This document shows, one piece after another, positions 16,670 to 25,464 of a DNA stretch of 64,000 nucleotides (position 1 is its first letter; each line of letters opens with the position of its first letter). The position numbers and the translations under genes are program-made. Source of the stretch: an uncultured Latescibacterota bacterium (GTDB lineage Bacteria > Latescibacterota > UBA2968). The notes beneath the pieces are model-generated. The model did no database searches and was not told the origin of the DNA. It saw only the letters and a list, made by a program, of their open reading frames with translations. Location: assembly GCA_951812755.1 (NCBI GenBank), contig OX638329.1:6439107-6503106 (forward strand), in the 5' to 3' direction.

Positions 16670-17495
16670 GTTAGCAAGAAGCCCGTTAAGATACCCTGGT
16701 GGAAAATCTAAGGCGTTAAAACAAATTCTTCCACTTATCCCTCTAAACATCTCTGAGTTTCGAGAACCTTTTGTTGGGGGCGGGTCTGTGTTTTTGGCGA
16801 TCCGCAGTCTCTTAAAGGATCGCGTTAAATCCTATTGGATCAATGATCTCAATTATGACCTCTTTTGTTTTTGGGCACAGACGCAAGACAACGTTGAACG
16901 CCTTGTTAGCAGGCTGGCTGAGATGCACACAAAACACGACGACGGACGAGCGTTATTTGAAAGATTGACAAAGCAGAAGGATTTGTTGAATACGCACGAG
17001 GACATGCTTTCTGAATTTGAGCGGGCATCCCGATTTTTTGTTCTTAATCGCATTACGTTTTCTGGTCTTGTAGATTCCGGGGGGTACTCACAATCTGCCT
17101 TTGATACGCGCTGGACGGCTTCCTCAATTGATCGTGTCAAAAAAGTTTCGGAATATCTCGGCGGTGTCAAAATTACGTGTAAGGATTATTCAGATGTAAT
17201 TTTCAAAGATGGGGAAGGTGTCTTTCTGTTTCTCGACCCCCCATATTGGAAGACGACAGCATCGAGACTTTACGGAGTAAGAGGGTCATTGCATACTGCC
17301 TTTAACCATGAACAATTCGCTGAGAATATGAAGAAGTGCCGGCACAAATGGCTCATTACCTACGACGACTGCCCAGCAGTCAGGCATTTGTTTAAGTTTG
17401 CTGACATTCAAGCGTGGACACTGCAATATGGGATGAATAATTACGGAAAGACGATTGCGCCAAAAGGGGAAGAATTGTTTATTAAAAACTATTGA
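16662..17495 (+). CDS. DNA adenine methyltransferase, D12 class (RM system 2)
   Basis: 277 residues with AdoMet motif RYPGGKSKALK at about 9-19, a FREPFVGGGSVF block and the catalytic DPPYWK motif. It methylates adenine N6 in the target of the upstream endonuclease at 15533, with which it overlaps by 8 bp. It is related to but clearly diverged from the methylase at 11244, so the two systems probably have different targets. A run of Cys-poor, Phe-rich sequence fits the family. Confidence 0.9.
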   Translation: MDKLARSPLRYPGGKSKALKQILPLIPLNISEFREPFVGGGSVFLAIRSLLKDRVKSYWINDLNYDLFCFWAQTQDNVERLVSRLAEMHTKHDDGRALFERLTKQKDLLNTHEDMLSEFERASRFFVLNRITFSGLVDSGGYSQSAFDTRWTASSIDRVKKVSEYLGGVKITCKDYSDVIFKDGEGVFLFLDPPYWKTTASRLYGVRGSLHTAFNHEQFAENMKKCRHKWLITYDDCPAVRHLFKFADIQAWTLQYGMNNYGKTIAPKGEELFIKNY

Positions 17496-17657
17496 CTCCG
17501 GCTCTCTCACTCTGGCTTTATCAAAGGGGACGATATGTATAAACTCATAGATATATTAAGCCTGATGCTTCTGCCTCAAGGCGTCCAAGCGCAGAATTAA
17601 GACGGGCGTATTGAGTTGCTTTTTACACCAGGGATACACAGAATTAACCTGGACTTG

Positions 17658-17684
17658 ACCCGTTTCGGATGCTGTTGCCGAATT
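17658..17684. repeat. Left arm of a long-range inverted repeat (GATGCTGTTGCCGAATT)
   Basis: The segment ending CGGATGCTGTTGCCGAATT is repeated inverted at 19031-19058 with a one-base difference, and a third copy in direct orientation starts at 18913. Together they bracket the gene at 17909. The spacer 17496-17715 contains no gene. Confidence 0.7.
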
Positions 17685-17715
17685 GGTCGAGGTTTGTTTG
17701 AAGGAGACGTGACCA

Positions 17716-17886
17716 ATGGCTAAGACAAGAGATGCAAATCGAATCATAGATGATGTAACAGGGGATGATGAAGAATTGCAGCAGATGATTGCAACTGAAT
17801 AGCGGAATCTGTCCAAGAACGGGGTAACTCCATTATCAGACCACGATGCTCAGTACATTGAAGAGCGCCTGAAAGAAATGCTGTGA
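17716..17886 (+). pseudogene. Fragment resembling the start of an antitoxin gene
   Basis: An AAGGAG and ATG at 17716 open a 28-residue frame (MAKTRDANRIIDDVTGDDEEL) that looks like the N-terminus of HTH-type antitoxins, ending at a TAG at 17800. The frame continues after the TAG for 27 codons (LSDHDAQYIEERLKEML) to a TGA at 17884. It could be a remnant with a nonsense codon or two stitched fragments. Weak evidence. Confidence 0.3.
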
Positions 17887-17908
17887 ACAGCCTTTGTAAG
17901 GGCATATA

Positions 17909-18802
17909 ATGAGGAAAATGGGACCAGTACCAGTACCATCTACAATCACGAAGACTTACCCTCAGAGAGGACCACTACAGCAATTTAGATTTGCTACGGC
18001 AACAGCATTTCGCTGTTTCCGATGTGGAGCTACGAAAAAATCCAAGCTAATTACCATCTATCATAGTGATTGGACGAGACAGCTATGCAATGGTTGCTAT
18101 GGTCGTCTTCTCTCCCTGTACGAGATTAAGGCTGGTACAGATAGTACGGACAAGAGAGTGGAACGAATGGTCGTATTACTGCTCTCTTTAGCCCGTGTCA
18201 ATGATCGCCGCAATTCAGAGCAACGCTTGCTTGCCTCGGAGAGCCGTTCAAAACATCTATGCCCAGAGGCACTACGGTTTCTCGCAACAGCTGAATTCAT
18301 AGCATCACAGTTAGGCTCAAAACCAGAGCTTGAGTGGTCTCCTGCGATTGTCGGTCTCTGCAAGGCAGTTGAGGTAGAGGTTATTAATCGTCTCATCCTA
18401 CCTCTCGCTCAAAGAGTTGTCTCCGAAGATATCTCAAACGATAAAAAAGATAAGGATATAGGACGAGTAGCAGCGTTTTGTGCTGATCCGAAGCGGTATC
18501 CACTAGAATTGGGAGGTATCTCTCATTTCTTGCAAACGACGATTCACAGCCAACGACGACGAGAAAGTAGTGTCCTGATGGGTGCATTCTTACACCTTGC
18601 ATCTGATTGGGCTGGCTCTCAATGGATATTGGATCCAAATGGTATCTTCAAAGCCCTGTCAAAACTCAGAACAGATTTCAGGAATAAATCTGCACATATT
18701 GATGAAATGAGTGAAACACACTATCGTCAATGCAGGGAATTAGTCATGGGAACTGATGGTGTTCTTTGGAAACTCACACTATCAGTTGAAAGACATCAGT
18801 GA
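17909..18802 (+). CDS. Zinc-ribbon plus HEPN-type protein, putative RNase
   Basis: 297 residues. The N-terminal part has two CxxC knuckles (C36/C39 and C60/C63), a likely zinc ribbon. The C-terminal helical domain ends with FRNKSAHIDEM, where R258 and H263 form the Rx4H motif of HEPN ribonucleases. Proteins of this type often act in antiviral or toxin systems by cutting RNA. No obvious antitoxin is adjacent apart from the fragment at 17716. The gene is enclosed by inverted repeats at 17658 and 19031, so it may have moved as a cassette. Confidence 0.55.
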   Translation: MRKMGPVPVPSTITKTYPQRGPLQQFRFATATAFRCFRCGATKKSKLITIYHSDWTRQLCNGCYGRLLSLYEIKAGTDSTDKRVERMVVLLLSLARVNDRRNSEQRLLASESRSKHLCPEALRFLATAEFIASQLGSKPELEWSPAIVGLCKAVEVEVINRLILPLAQRVVSEDISNDKKDKDIGRVAAFCADPKRYPLELGGISHFLQTTIHSQRRRESSVLMGAFLHLASDWAGSQWILDPNGIFKALSKLRTDFRNKSAHIDEMSETHYRQCRELVMGTDGVLWKLTLSVERHQ

Positions 18803-18820
18803 TTAGTGGCCTTGACTCGT

Positions 18821-18910
18821 TTTAGTGGATAACAGCATAAATCACCCACCACCTATGAAAAACTGATGGCACAGGATAATTGGGATGAAACTACTACATT
18901 ATCCACTAAA
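18821..18910 (+). mobile_element. Miniature inverted-repeat element, GTGGATAA family, copy 2
   Basis: 90 bp with perfect 12-bp termini TTTAGTGGATAA and TTATCCACTAAA. This is the best-preserved copy. It abuts a second element at 18913. Confidence 0.8.
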
Positions 18911-18912
18911 GC

Positions 18913-19047
18913 GATGCTGTTGCCGAATTGGTCGAGAGGAAATCTGCGGTTGGAAAAACGGCTGTTTGTGGCCTGAATTCAGGTTCTGTAAGCCCTATGT
19001 TTAGTTGCATCGGAACAAAATAGAATTCAGAATTCGGCAACAGCATC
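18913..19047. mobile_element. Second miniature element with 17-bp terminal inverted repeats
   Basis: GATGCTGTTGCCGAATT at 18913-18929 and its exact reverse complement at 19031-19047 enclose 101 bp with no gene. Part of the inside (CTGTAAGxCCTATGTTTA) recurs inverted near 55110-55140. Confidence 0.65.
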
Positions 19048-19069
19048 CGAAACGGGGTAACTCCACTTT

Positions 19070-20248
19070 ATGCCAGGTTCGCGTCATCATTATATCCCTC
19101 GAATGTTGTTGAATGGATTTAGTCCATCAAATAATAAGAAAGTATGGTATTACTATAAAGATCGTGAACCGAGATTGGTTAGCACTAAAGATATAGGTGT
19201 CTCTAAGAATTTCTATCACGAACCTACAAGAGGTATAAATCAGGATGTTAGAATAAGTAGTGCAGAGCATTCTCAATTAGACTTAATACAAAAATTGAGA
19301 ACAGACCCAGACTTAAAATTTTCTCACAAAGATATATTTTACTTAATGATCTTGTTGGCAGTCAGAGGAGATGCTTTCAAGGATGAGATGAGTAAAGGTT
19401 TGAGAAGAGCATTCAAGAGACGTTCTGAATTACTGAAGTCTAATGAGATTAATGAGTTGAAGGTGGAGCTTAATGTAAGTCGTAGAGTCATTGAGTATTC
19501 TTATAAGTATTTTAATTGGCACTTTGGTCAGGCTTATGGAATAAGTTTTGACAAGTATCTTTATGATCTTGGTAGTAGATTAGTCTTCTTGAATAGTTAT
19601 GAGCTATCTAATTTAGATAAGGAGTTCTTAATTGCTTGCGAAGTTAAGGACTTTCAGCTATTTGCAATTTACTACTTTACTCTTTTCGATGCTACTTACA
19701 AAGAATATGACGATAAGTTACAAACAACAGAATTAGAAATTGATAAGTTTACTCATTTACAGATGATTGATTATTTTCAGTCTCATAATAGAAGTGTAAT
19801 TAAATCATTAATACCTGATGAGGATTGCTTATTTGACTATTATCAGCAAGATTATGGCAACAATCATTATCTTATACTAGGAGACTATATAACATCTATC
19901 ATTAAGGATGGTGAAATAACAAAACTTTCAAATCCCGCAGCACTTTACAATGCAGATGCTTTTCTACTTCCTTTGTCCTATAATCAACTTTTCTTCGGAA
20001 ATAGAGGAGGAATTGATACAGGTATTGAAAAGATAAATGAAGAGACTGCTCGAAATTCTAGCAAATTCTTTATCAGTCCTTATGATACTCCAGAGTGTAG
20101 AAAGTATCATAAGCTAATAGGTCAAAAGTCCGATACTTCTAGTGATTTCAAGTTCGATGATATGATACTAGGAAAATCAGAGTATAGCGGGACTTGTGAC
20201 AGGATTTACGATATACTACTGAAAATTTCCAAGCAAGTGCCAAAATGA
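19070..20248 (+). CDS. DUF4238 family protein
   Basis: 392 residues. The start SRHHYIPRMLLNGFS, then KVWYYYKD and KNFYHE, is the DUF4238 signature. The role of this family is not established. The rest is AT-rich and mostly helical, with no membrane segment. The gene is much poorer in G+C than the kinase operon at 20421, fitting horizontal transfer. It is the last gene of the island and is followed by a terminator at 20391. Confidence 0.8.
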   Translation: MPGSRHHYIPRMLLNGFSPSNNKKVWYYYKDREPRLVSTKDIGVSKNFYHEPTRGINQDVRISSAEHSQLDLIQKLRTDPDLKFSHKDIFYLMILLAVRGDAFKDEMSKGLRRAFKRRSELLKSNEINELKVELNVSRRVIEYSYKYFNWHFGQAYGISFDKYLYDLGSRLVFLNSYELSNLDKEFLIACEVKDFQLFAIYYFTLFDATYKEYDDKLQTTELEIDKFTHLQMIDYFQSHNRSVIKSLIPDEDCLFDYYQQDYGNNHYLILGDYITSIIKDGEITKLSNPAALYNADAFLLPLSYNQLFFGNRGGIDTGIEKINEETARNSSKFFISPYDTPECRKYHKLIGQKSDTSSDFKFDDMILGKSEYSGTCDRIYDILLKISKQVPK

Positions 20249-20390
20249 ATTTTTACCCTTTACAAGCCGATAACCAGTTAGACCCTTATAAATGATGGTC
20301 AAGTCCACCTGCGGATGTGATGGATAGGGAAGTGGTCCCATACGGTAAAAAGTTCAGTGAGTGGTACAGTTGGGCGACCAATAGAATGAA

Positions 20391-20424
20391 GGGGTTGCGT
20401 TATTTAACGCAACCCCTTTTTTAT
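20391..20424. terminator. Rho-independent terminator between the island and the kinase operon
   Basis: GGGGTTGCGTT / AACGCAACCCC with a 4-base loop and a long T tract on the plus strand. It separates convergent genes (DUF4238 + and PhoR-like -). The region 20249-20390 has no gene. Confidence 0.85.
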
Positions 20425-22244
20425 TTTTTGGGCAATGTCAGTCCAAATGTCGATCCCTTGCCCTGTTCACTCTCGACATAGACCCGCTCGCCGTGTGCAT
20501 CCATGATGTGCCGAACAATTGACAAGCCCAGGCCCGTCCCGCCCATTGCCCGCGAGCGCCCTTTATCGACCCGATAAAATCGCTCAAAAATGCGATCCAT
20601 ATCTGAAAGCGGAACCCCAATACCCGTGTCCTTTACTTCAAGTGCAATGCGACGCATGCGGGTCTGATTTTCGTTTTCCACAGGTCTATTGCGACGGTTT
20701 TCATCTACATTTTCCACATGCTTGAAATCCCGCGTCTGAATCCAGATTTTACCCCCTTCAGGCGTGTATTTTACGGCGTTGTCGAGCAAATTTATCAATG
20801 CCTGTTCGATGAGCTTGCGATCGCATTGCACCTGCACATTTTTTTTTATATTTATCTCGATGGTAAGGGTTTTTTCTTTTGCCATTGGGCGTATTTGTCC
20901 AACCACGGAATTGATCATCTCATGTATGGGATAAACGCCGGTCTCAAGGGGCAGGGCACCCGATTCTATACGCGACAAATCCAGAATATCTTCTACCAGA
21001 TTGTGCAAGCGATCCGCATGGGTGTTGATCATTTGCACGAATCGCTGTGAGGCTTCCCGGTCGTCTAAGGCACCGTCTGCCAGCGTAGCCGCACATCCCT
21101 TAATGGTTGTAAGTGGGGTACGCAATTCATGGGAAACATTGGCGACAAAATCTTTGCGAATGCGCTCCAGGCGGCGCAGTTCTGTGATGTCGTAAAAAAT
21201 AGTTACAGAGCCCGCGATATGATCGTTTTGCAAAATAGGTGCAATCTGCACATCGAAATGGCGTTCTCGACCATCTGAGCGGGTGAGGTCTAAAAACACC
21301 GCTTGTCCAGTTGATAGGGTTTGATCAATTGCATTTTGCACATCCCGATGGCGCACAAGCTCAATGGGCATGCGCCCTTCAATGGCGCCAGACACACCAA
21401 ATAGCTTTTCAAATGTCTGATTGCCCATCAGGATGCGACCACTCTGGTCTGTGACCAGAATTGCTTCTGTAATGCTCGTCAAGACGGACTCTAAACGCGA
21501 TTTTTCAAGTGTGATTTGCCCGATGTGTGTCTGGACCTGCCGGCGCATGTCGTCTAATGCGGTGCCCAATTCGCGTAATTCTCGCGTGGATCCAACGCGG
21601 AGTGTGCGGTGTTTTAATCTCCCTGAAGCAATATTTCGGACGAACCAGATGGCATCTAAAATCGGGCGCGAGATATATCTCGAGGTGGTATAAGCCAATA
21701 ACAAGGCGAGGCATAATCCCAAGATCGATACTATCCATATCGCCCGTGAAATCAGTTGTTCGATATACTCCATATCGCGCAAGGGCAGAGCCAATCTCAG
21801 GACATAATGTCCATCGCCAATTTCCGGTACTGCCGTTGCTACATATAATATTTCGGTATCCAGTATATTGCTATAACGCAAGCTGCTTCCCCGCCCCTGT
21901 TGACGTGCCGCGCTGATTTCTGGGTGATCGGCGTGATTCTCCAGAGCACTCAGATCAGATGGATCGGTTTCCGAATCGACCAATACGCGCCCTTTGCCGT
22001 TGATCAGCGTTGCACGCACGCCCAAACGCAAGCCCACCTCGCTGACAAGTGGAATGAGTCTTTCATCGGTATTTGCTACATCGCTGAGATGCCAGCGGGC
22101 AAAACGCACTTCTCGCAAAAGTCTCTGCTCGAGATGAGAAATCCAGAAGTCGCGTATGGCGTGATCCAGATATAGATGTGCAGATGCCAGTACCAGTACC
22201 AGCACAGAAAGGCAAGCGAGCATCCATTTCCAGTGCAAACGCAT
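20421..22244 (-). CDS. PhoR-like membrane sensor histidine kinase
   Basis: 607 residues from the ATG at 22244; a longer frame runs back into the regulator gene and is rejected. Order: TM helix 6-28, periplasmic sensor about 29-165, second TM 170-192, HAMP, PAS about 250-360, HisKA with H372 in VSHELRTPLTTIKG, HATPase with NLLDNAVKY, DTGIGVP and GGTGLGL. It phosphorylates the PhoB-like regulator encoded just upstream (1 bp between stop and start). Phosphate limitation is the common signal for this architecture, but no pst or phoU genes are present, so the stimulus is unproven. Confidence 0.88.
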   Translation of the reverse strand: MRLHWKWMLACLSVLVLVLASAHLYLDHAIRDFWISHLEQRLLREVRFARWHLSDVANTDERLIPLVSEVGLRLGVRATLINGKGRVLVDSETDPSDLSALENHADHPEISAARQQGRGSSLRYSNILDTEILYVATAVPEIGDGHYVLRLALPLRDMEYIEQLISRAIWIVSILGLCLALLLAYTTSRYISRPILDAIWFVRNIASGRLKHRTLRVGSTRELRELGTALDDMRRQVQTHIGQITLEKSRLESVLTSITEAILVTDQSGRILMGNQTFEKLFGVSGAIEGRMPIELVRHRDVQNAIDQTLSTGQAVFLDLTRSDGRERHFDVQIAPILQNDHIAGSVTIFYDITELRRLERIRKDFVANVSHELRTPLTTIKGCAATLADGALDDREASQRFVQMINTHADRLHNLVEDILDLSRIESGALPLETGVYPIHEMINSVVGQIRPMAKEKTLTIEINIKKNVQVQCDRKLIEQALINLLDNAVKYTPEGGKIWIQTRDFKHVENVDENRRNRPVENENQTRMRRIALEVKDTGIGVPLSDMDRIFERFYRVDKGRSRAMGGTGLGLSIVRHIMDAHGERVYVESEQGKGSTFGLTLPKK

Positions 22245-22245
22245 A

Positions 22246-22944
22246 TTAGACTCTCTCTCGGCGGAAGCGATAGCCCACGCCCCGCACGGTTTCGATCCAT
22301 TTGCTTGCCTCGCCGAGTTTTTCGCGCAACCGCCTGATGTGTGTATCGACCGTGCGCCCATAACCGCTGTATTCATAACCCCATACTGTATCGAGTAAAT
22401 CGTCGCGTGTTTGCACGCGCCCGCGGCGTTCGATCAGGGTTATGAGCAACTTAAACTCTGTGCCCGTCAATTCTAATGGGTCACCGTTTAACAGGGCCTG
22501 GTGTGCAGCTTTATCGATAGAGATGGGCCCTGTATGTAACCAGGCCTCGGTCTCTGTGGCCGATTGCGAGCTACCCTGACTGCGCCGCAGAATCGCCTGC
22601 GCTCTCAAGACGAGTTCGCGTGGTGAAAAGGGTTTGACGACATAGTCATCGGCTCCCAACTCCAATCCCACAATGCGATCTACTTCCTCTTTGCGCGCGG
22701 TCAACATTAAGATGGGTATGTGACGGGTTCGAGCATCTTGTTTTACTTGCCTGCACATATCCAGCCCATCAATGCCCGGCAACATCAGGTCCAGTATGAT
22801 CAAATCTGGCAGAATTTCCTGAACGCTCTGGAGGGCACACTCGGCATCTTCTGCTGTTTCAACATCTAATCCAGCCTGATCGAGGTTGTAGCGCACCATT
22901 TCCAAAATATCGGGTTCGTCTTCAACCACCAGAATTTTATTCAT
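22246..22944 (-). CDS. PhoB/OmpR-type response regulator
   Basis: 232 residues: REC domain with D52 (LIILDLMLPG), MLTARKEE and KPFSPRE, followed by an OmpR-type winged helix with GRTVDTHIRRLREKLG and the terminal RGVGYRF. It binds DNA as a dimer after phosphorylation by the kinase at 20421, encoded in the same operon. The start is an ATG with AGGAGA upstream (reverse strand). 232 residues is the normal family length. Confidence 0.92.
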   Translation of the reverse strand: MNKILVVEDEPDILEMVRYNLDQAGLDVETAEDAECALQSVQEILPDLIILDLMLPGIDGLDMCRQVKQDARTRHIPILMLTARKEEVDRIVGLELGADDYVVKPFSPRELVLRAQAILRRSQGSSQSATETEAWLHTGPISIDKAAHQALLNGDPLELTGTEFKLLITLIERRGRVQTRDDLLDTVWGYEYSGYGRTVDTHIRRLREKLGEASKWIETVRGVGYRFRRERV

Positions 22945-22991
22945 TTTAATCTCCTGGTCTGAAAATGAAAGTACGTATTTCTACAGTATAA

Positions 22992-23145
22992 CTGATGTTA
23001 CGCATAGGCACGATATAATGCGTCTGTCATTCTGAGCGTAGCGCAGCGGAGTCGAAGAATCTACTACTAACGCAGGTGGAACAGATGCTTCGGCTCCGTT
23101 CCACTCCGCTCAGCATGACAAAAACGCAGACATGCGTAACATCAG
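22992..23145. mobile_element. Dispersed 154-bp element with 14-bp terminal inverted repeats
   Basis: CTGATGTTACGCAT (22992) and ATGCGTAACATCAG (23132) are exact inverted repeats. Inside is a TCATTCTGAGCG...CGCTCAGCATGAC palindrome-like core containing GAGTCGAAGAATCT. A related core lies inverted at 28119-28294. It lies in the spacer between the PhoB-like operon and the gene at 23172. Confidence 0.7.
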
Positions 23146-23171
23146 AATATAAATATAATACGGTGGTCAAA

Positions 23172-25403
23172 TTATTGTGACCGTTTGAGGACAAAAACCA
23201 TGTCAATGGCTTGCAATTGTTTGGTTAGCTCATCTAAGGCGCTTAGTTCGGACAGATTGACAGGTGTTTGCAATAGACGCTGAATATCGCGATGGTCAAA
23301 AATGCGTTGGGGTCGTGTTTCGTAGCCTTTTGCTTCTACGTGAATCTGGCTGGTTGCAGGCACCCAAATTTGAAATGTTCCGCGTGGAGCTGCTGTTTGC
23401 AGGACTGTTCTGCCAATGGGGTCAACGGCTCGAACAATGGCTTTGGGCACAGAAGCACTGTCGGCCATTTCAATTTTGCCTCGCACAATAGCCTGAACAG
23501 GTTGGGGGGGCGCGAAATTCTCTGTTTGGAAATAGATTGGATTCGTCAATGCCACGCGCGACATATCTGCACCATAGCACCGGGCGAGGTACCAGCAATT
23601 GACCGAATCTTCGAGTGCTGTTGATATCCGATATTTTCGAGGCTGTTCTTTCAAATTCCAACTCTGGATTACCCGTGCATTGCGAACCAGTTCAATGCGC
23701 GTCAAATACGCATCGGATTTTGCGGCTGCCCAGGCGTGAATTGTTGCCCGTCTTTTGCGGCCTGCGGGCAATTGGTTACCAGGTCCGGCTGCAAAGACGG
23801 ATAATGAGATCAGAGGCCCATTGGTTATCATATTTTGTCCGTTGGCAATTGCGCGCATCAGTCTATCAGCGGTCAGGTCACCGGGTACTTGTGTGTATGT
23901 GCGAAAATGTTCGTCTGAAAAAGCTGTACCCGCAATGCGATATCCCCGATTGAGCAGTGCAAACCAGAGTGCTTGTGCATCGGGATGCGTGACATCGAGT
24001 GCGTCAAAAGCCGGGCCGGCGAGAATGTCGAATAAATTCGATGTGCCGAAAATATCTGTATAGCCAATAATACCGCGGTCTAAATGCGCCTGGGCATGCA
24101 CTTCGAATCCGGCTTTTTCAGAGGTAAATAGCGTGCCCATCACCCATTGTTTTCCTCCGCGAATTTCAACATATTTGCCGGGTAGCGTCAGTATCGAATT
24201 CCCACTCGCATTCACTGGCAAAGCTGCCCAGTCCAGTCCGCGTGCCCGCGCGTCATTGGTGCTATTGAGAAAATCGCCAGCTACCCATCCCCGCGCCTGG
24301 AGATCTGCCCATGGCTCGAAGGGCAATTCTACCATGTGTTCTCGATCAGGTACGAGGTGCAAAATCTGCGGTTCTGGCGGCAAGTGCGTAAAACCGCGCA
24401 TTGCGGATACGGTGACTGTTTGGGGTGGTACATCAATTGCAAATGCACTGTCGGCAACAAAACCGCGCTCTACAAATCCCGTCTGCAAAATAGTGCCCAG
24501 AGAATCGGTGACGATTACCCGGCCCGATAGGGGTTGCCCGGTCGCGGTGTTAAAAAGACGACCGCGCAATCGGACCGCTTTTTTGTCGCCAACATAGGCC
24601 CGGGCGCTGAGATGAGCTAACCGCGCCCGCACATAGATGCCGCCCACATTTTCGTCGTCGCGCAATGTGGCTGTCGCTGTGCCATTTTTGATTATTGCCC
24701 AGGGGGTTATTTGCCCGCGACTCGCTTCAAAAATAACCACGGCTCCATCATGAGAAACCACACTGTCCTGTCCCGTTGCCTGCATGTGGTGAGGCAGCGC
24801 AATAATACTGTCTTTTATGGTCACGCGCACCCTTGAGACGCGCGCACCACGTATGGGAAAATCTGTTGCTTTTAATTGAAGACCGAGGGGCATTCGCGGT
24901 GCGATTTCGTGCAGACGCACATTGTCAAAAGCTGCTTCTTTTCCATGTGTGAGACAAATCACACGTCCAAATACGGCTTTTGTGGGGACCACAAAAGTAC
25001 CTGTCCATTGCGTCCACGACGCGCTTGTCACTTCTGTTGTTGTCCGGCTTTCGCCCACCGCGGTCTGATCTTCTGACAACCATCGGATGCGTGCAAAAGC
25101 TCTTGCGCTGTCGGCACGCGCCCATCCGGTTAAGACATAAACAGCCCCCGGCTGAATACTGATGGGATCGCTGATCAATGCGGTGGGTTCACCCTGCGGT
25201 CCACCCAGCATAAGGGCTGAGATTTTGCCGCTGTGGGCGCGTTCGCGTTCGACCATGACCCGCGTAGAATCGGGTATGGGTACCCAGTTTACAGGCATCT
25301 GAGATGCTGTTATTTGTTCAAACCCTCCGTTGGGCACGTCTGCCCAGAGGTGCGTGGTAAGGGATAAAAAGAAAAAACAAAACAGGTGCCACGCGCGAAT
25401 CAT
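23172..25403 (-). CDS. Exported CehA/McbA-like protein with degenerate PHP metal site
   Basis: 743 residues. Signal peptide about 1-21 (HLFCFFFLSLTTHLWA). Residues 22-165 resemble a carbohydrate-binding-type beta sandwich (NGGFEQI...FDNVRLHE). A carboxypeptidase-regulatory-like domain lies at about 285-360, a CehA/McbA-like PHP region from about 370 to 590, and a last beta domain at 640-710. In active enzymes the PHP core begins GDxHxH; here it is GDFLNS (G376-D377), so at least two metal-ligand His are missing and hydrolysis is doubtful. It may bind ligand in the periplasm or outside. Distance to RNase II gene is 62 bp, same strand. Confidence 0.6.
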   Translation of the reverse strand: MIRAWHLFCFFFLSLTTHLWADVPNGGFEQITASQMPVNWVPIPDSTRVMVERERAHSGKISALMLGGPQGEPTALISDPISIQPGAVYVLTGWARADSARAFARIRWLSEDQTAVGESRTTTEVTSASWTQWTGTFVVPTKAVFGRVICLTHGKEAAFDNVRLHEIAPRMPLGLQLKATDFPIRGARVSRVRVTIKDSIIALPHHMQATGQDSVVSHDGAVVIFEASRGQITPWAIIKNGTATATLRDDENVGGIYVRARLAHLSARAYVGDKKAVRLRGRLFNTATGQPLSGRVIVTDSLGTILQTGFVERGFVADSAFAIDVPPQTVTVSAMRGFTHLPPEPQILHLVPDREHMVELPFEPWADLQARGWVAGDFLNSTNDARARGLDWAALPVNASGNSILTLPGKYVEIRGGKQWVMGTLFTSEKAGFEVHAQAHLDRGIIGYTDIFGTSNLFDILAGPAFDALDVTHPDAQALWFALLNRGYRIAGTAFSDEHFRTYTQVPGDLTADRLMRAIANGQNMITNGPLISLSVFAAGPGNQLPAGRKRRATIHAWAAAKSDAYLTRIELVRNARVIQSWNLKEQPRKYRISTALEDSVNCWYLARCYGADMSRVALTNPIYFQTENFAPPQPVQAIVRGKIEMADSASVPKAIVRAVDPIGRTVLQTAAPRGTFQIWVPATSQIHVEAKGYETRPQRIFDHRDIQRLLQTPVNLSELSALDELTKQLQAIDMVFVLKRSQ

Positions 25404-25464
25404 ACTCTTGTATCCTTTTTACGTCTTGTATCTTAGTGTCTTTGTGTCTTTGTGTGAGGCCCTC

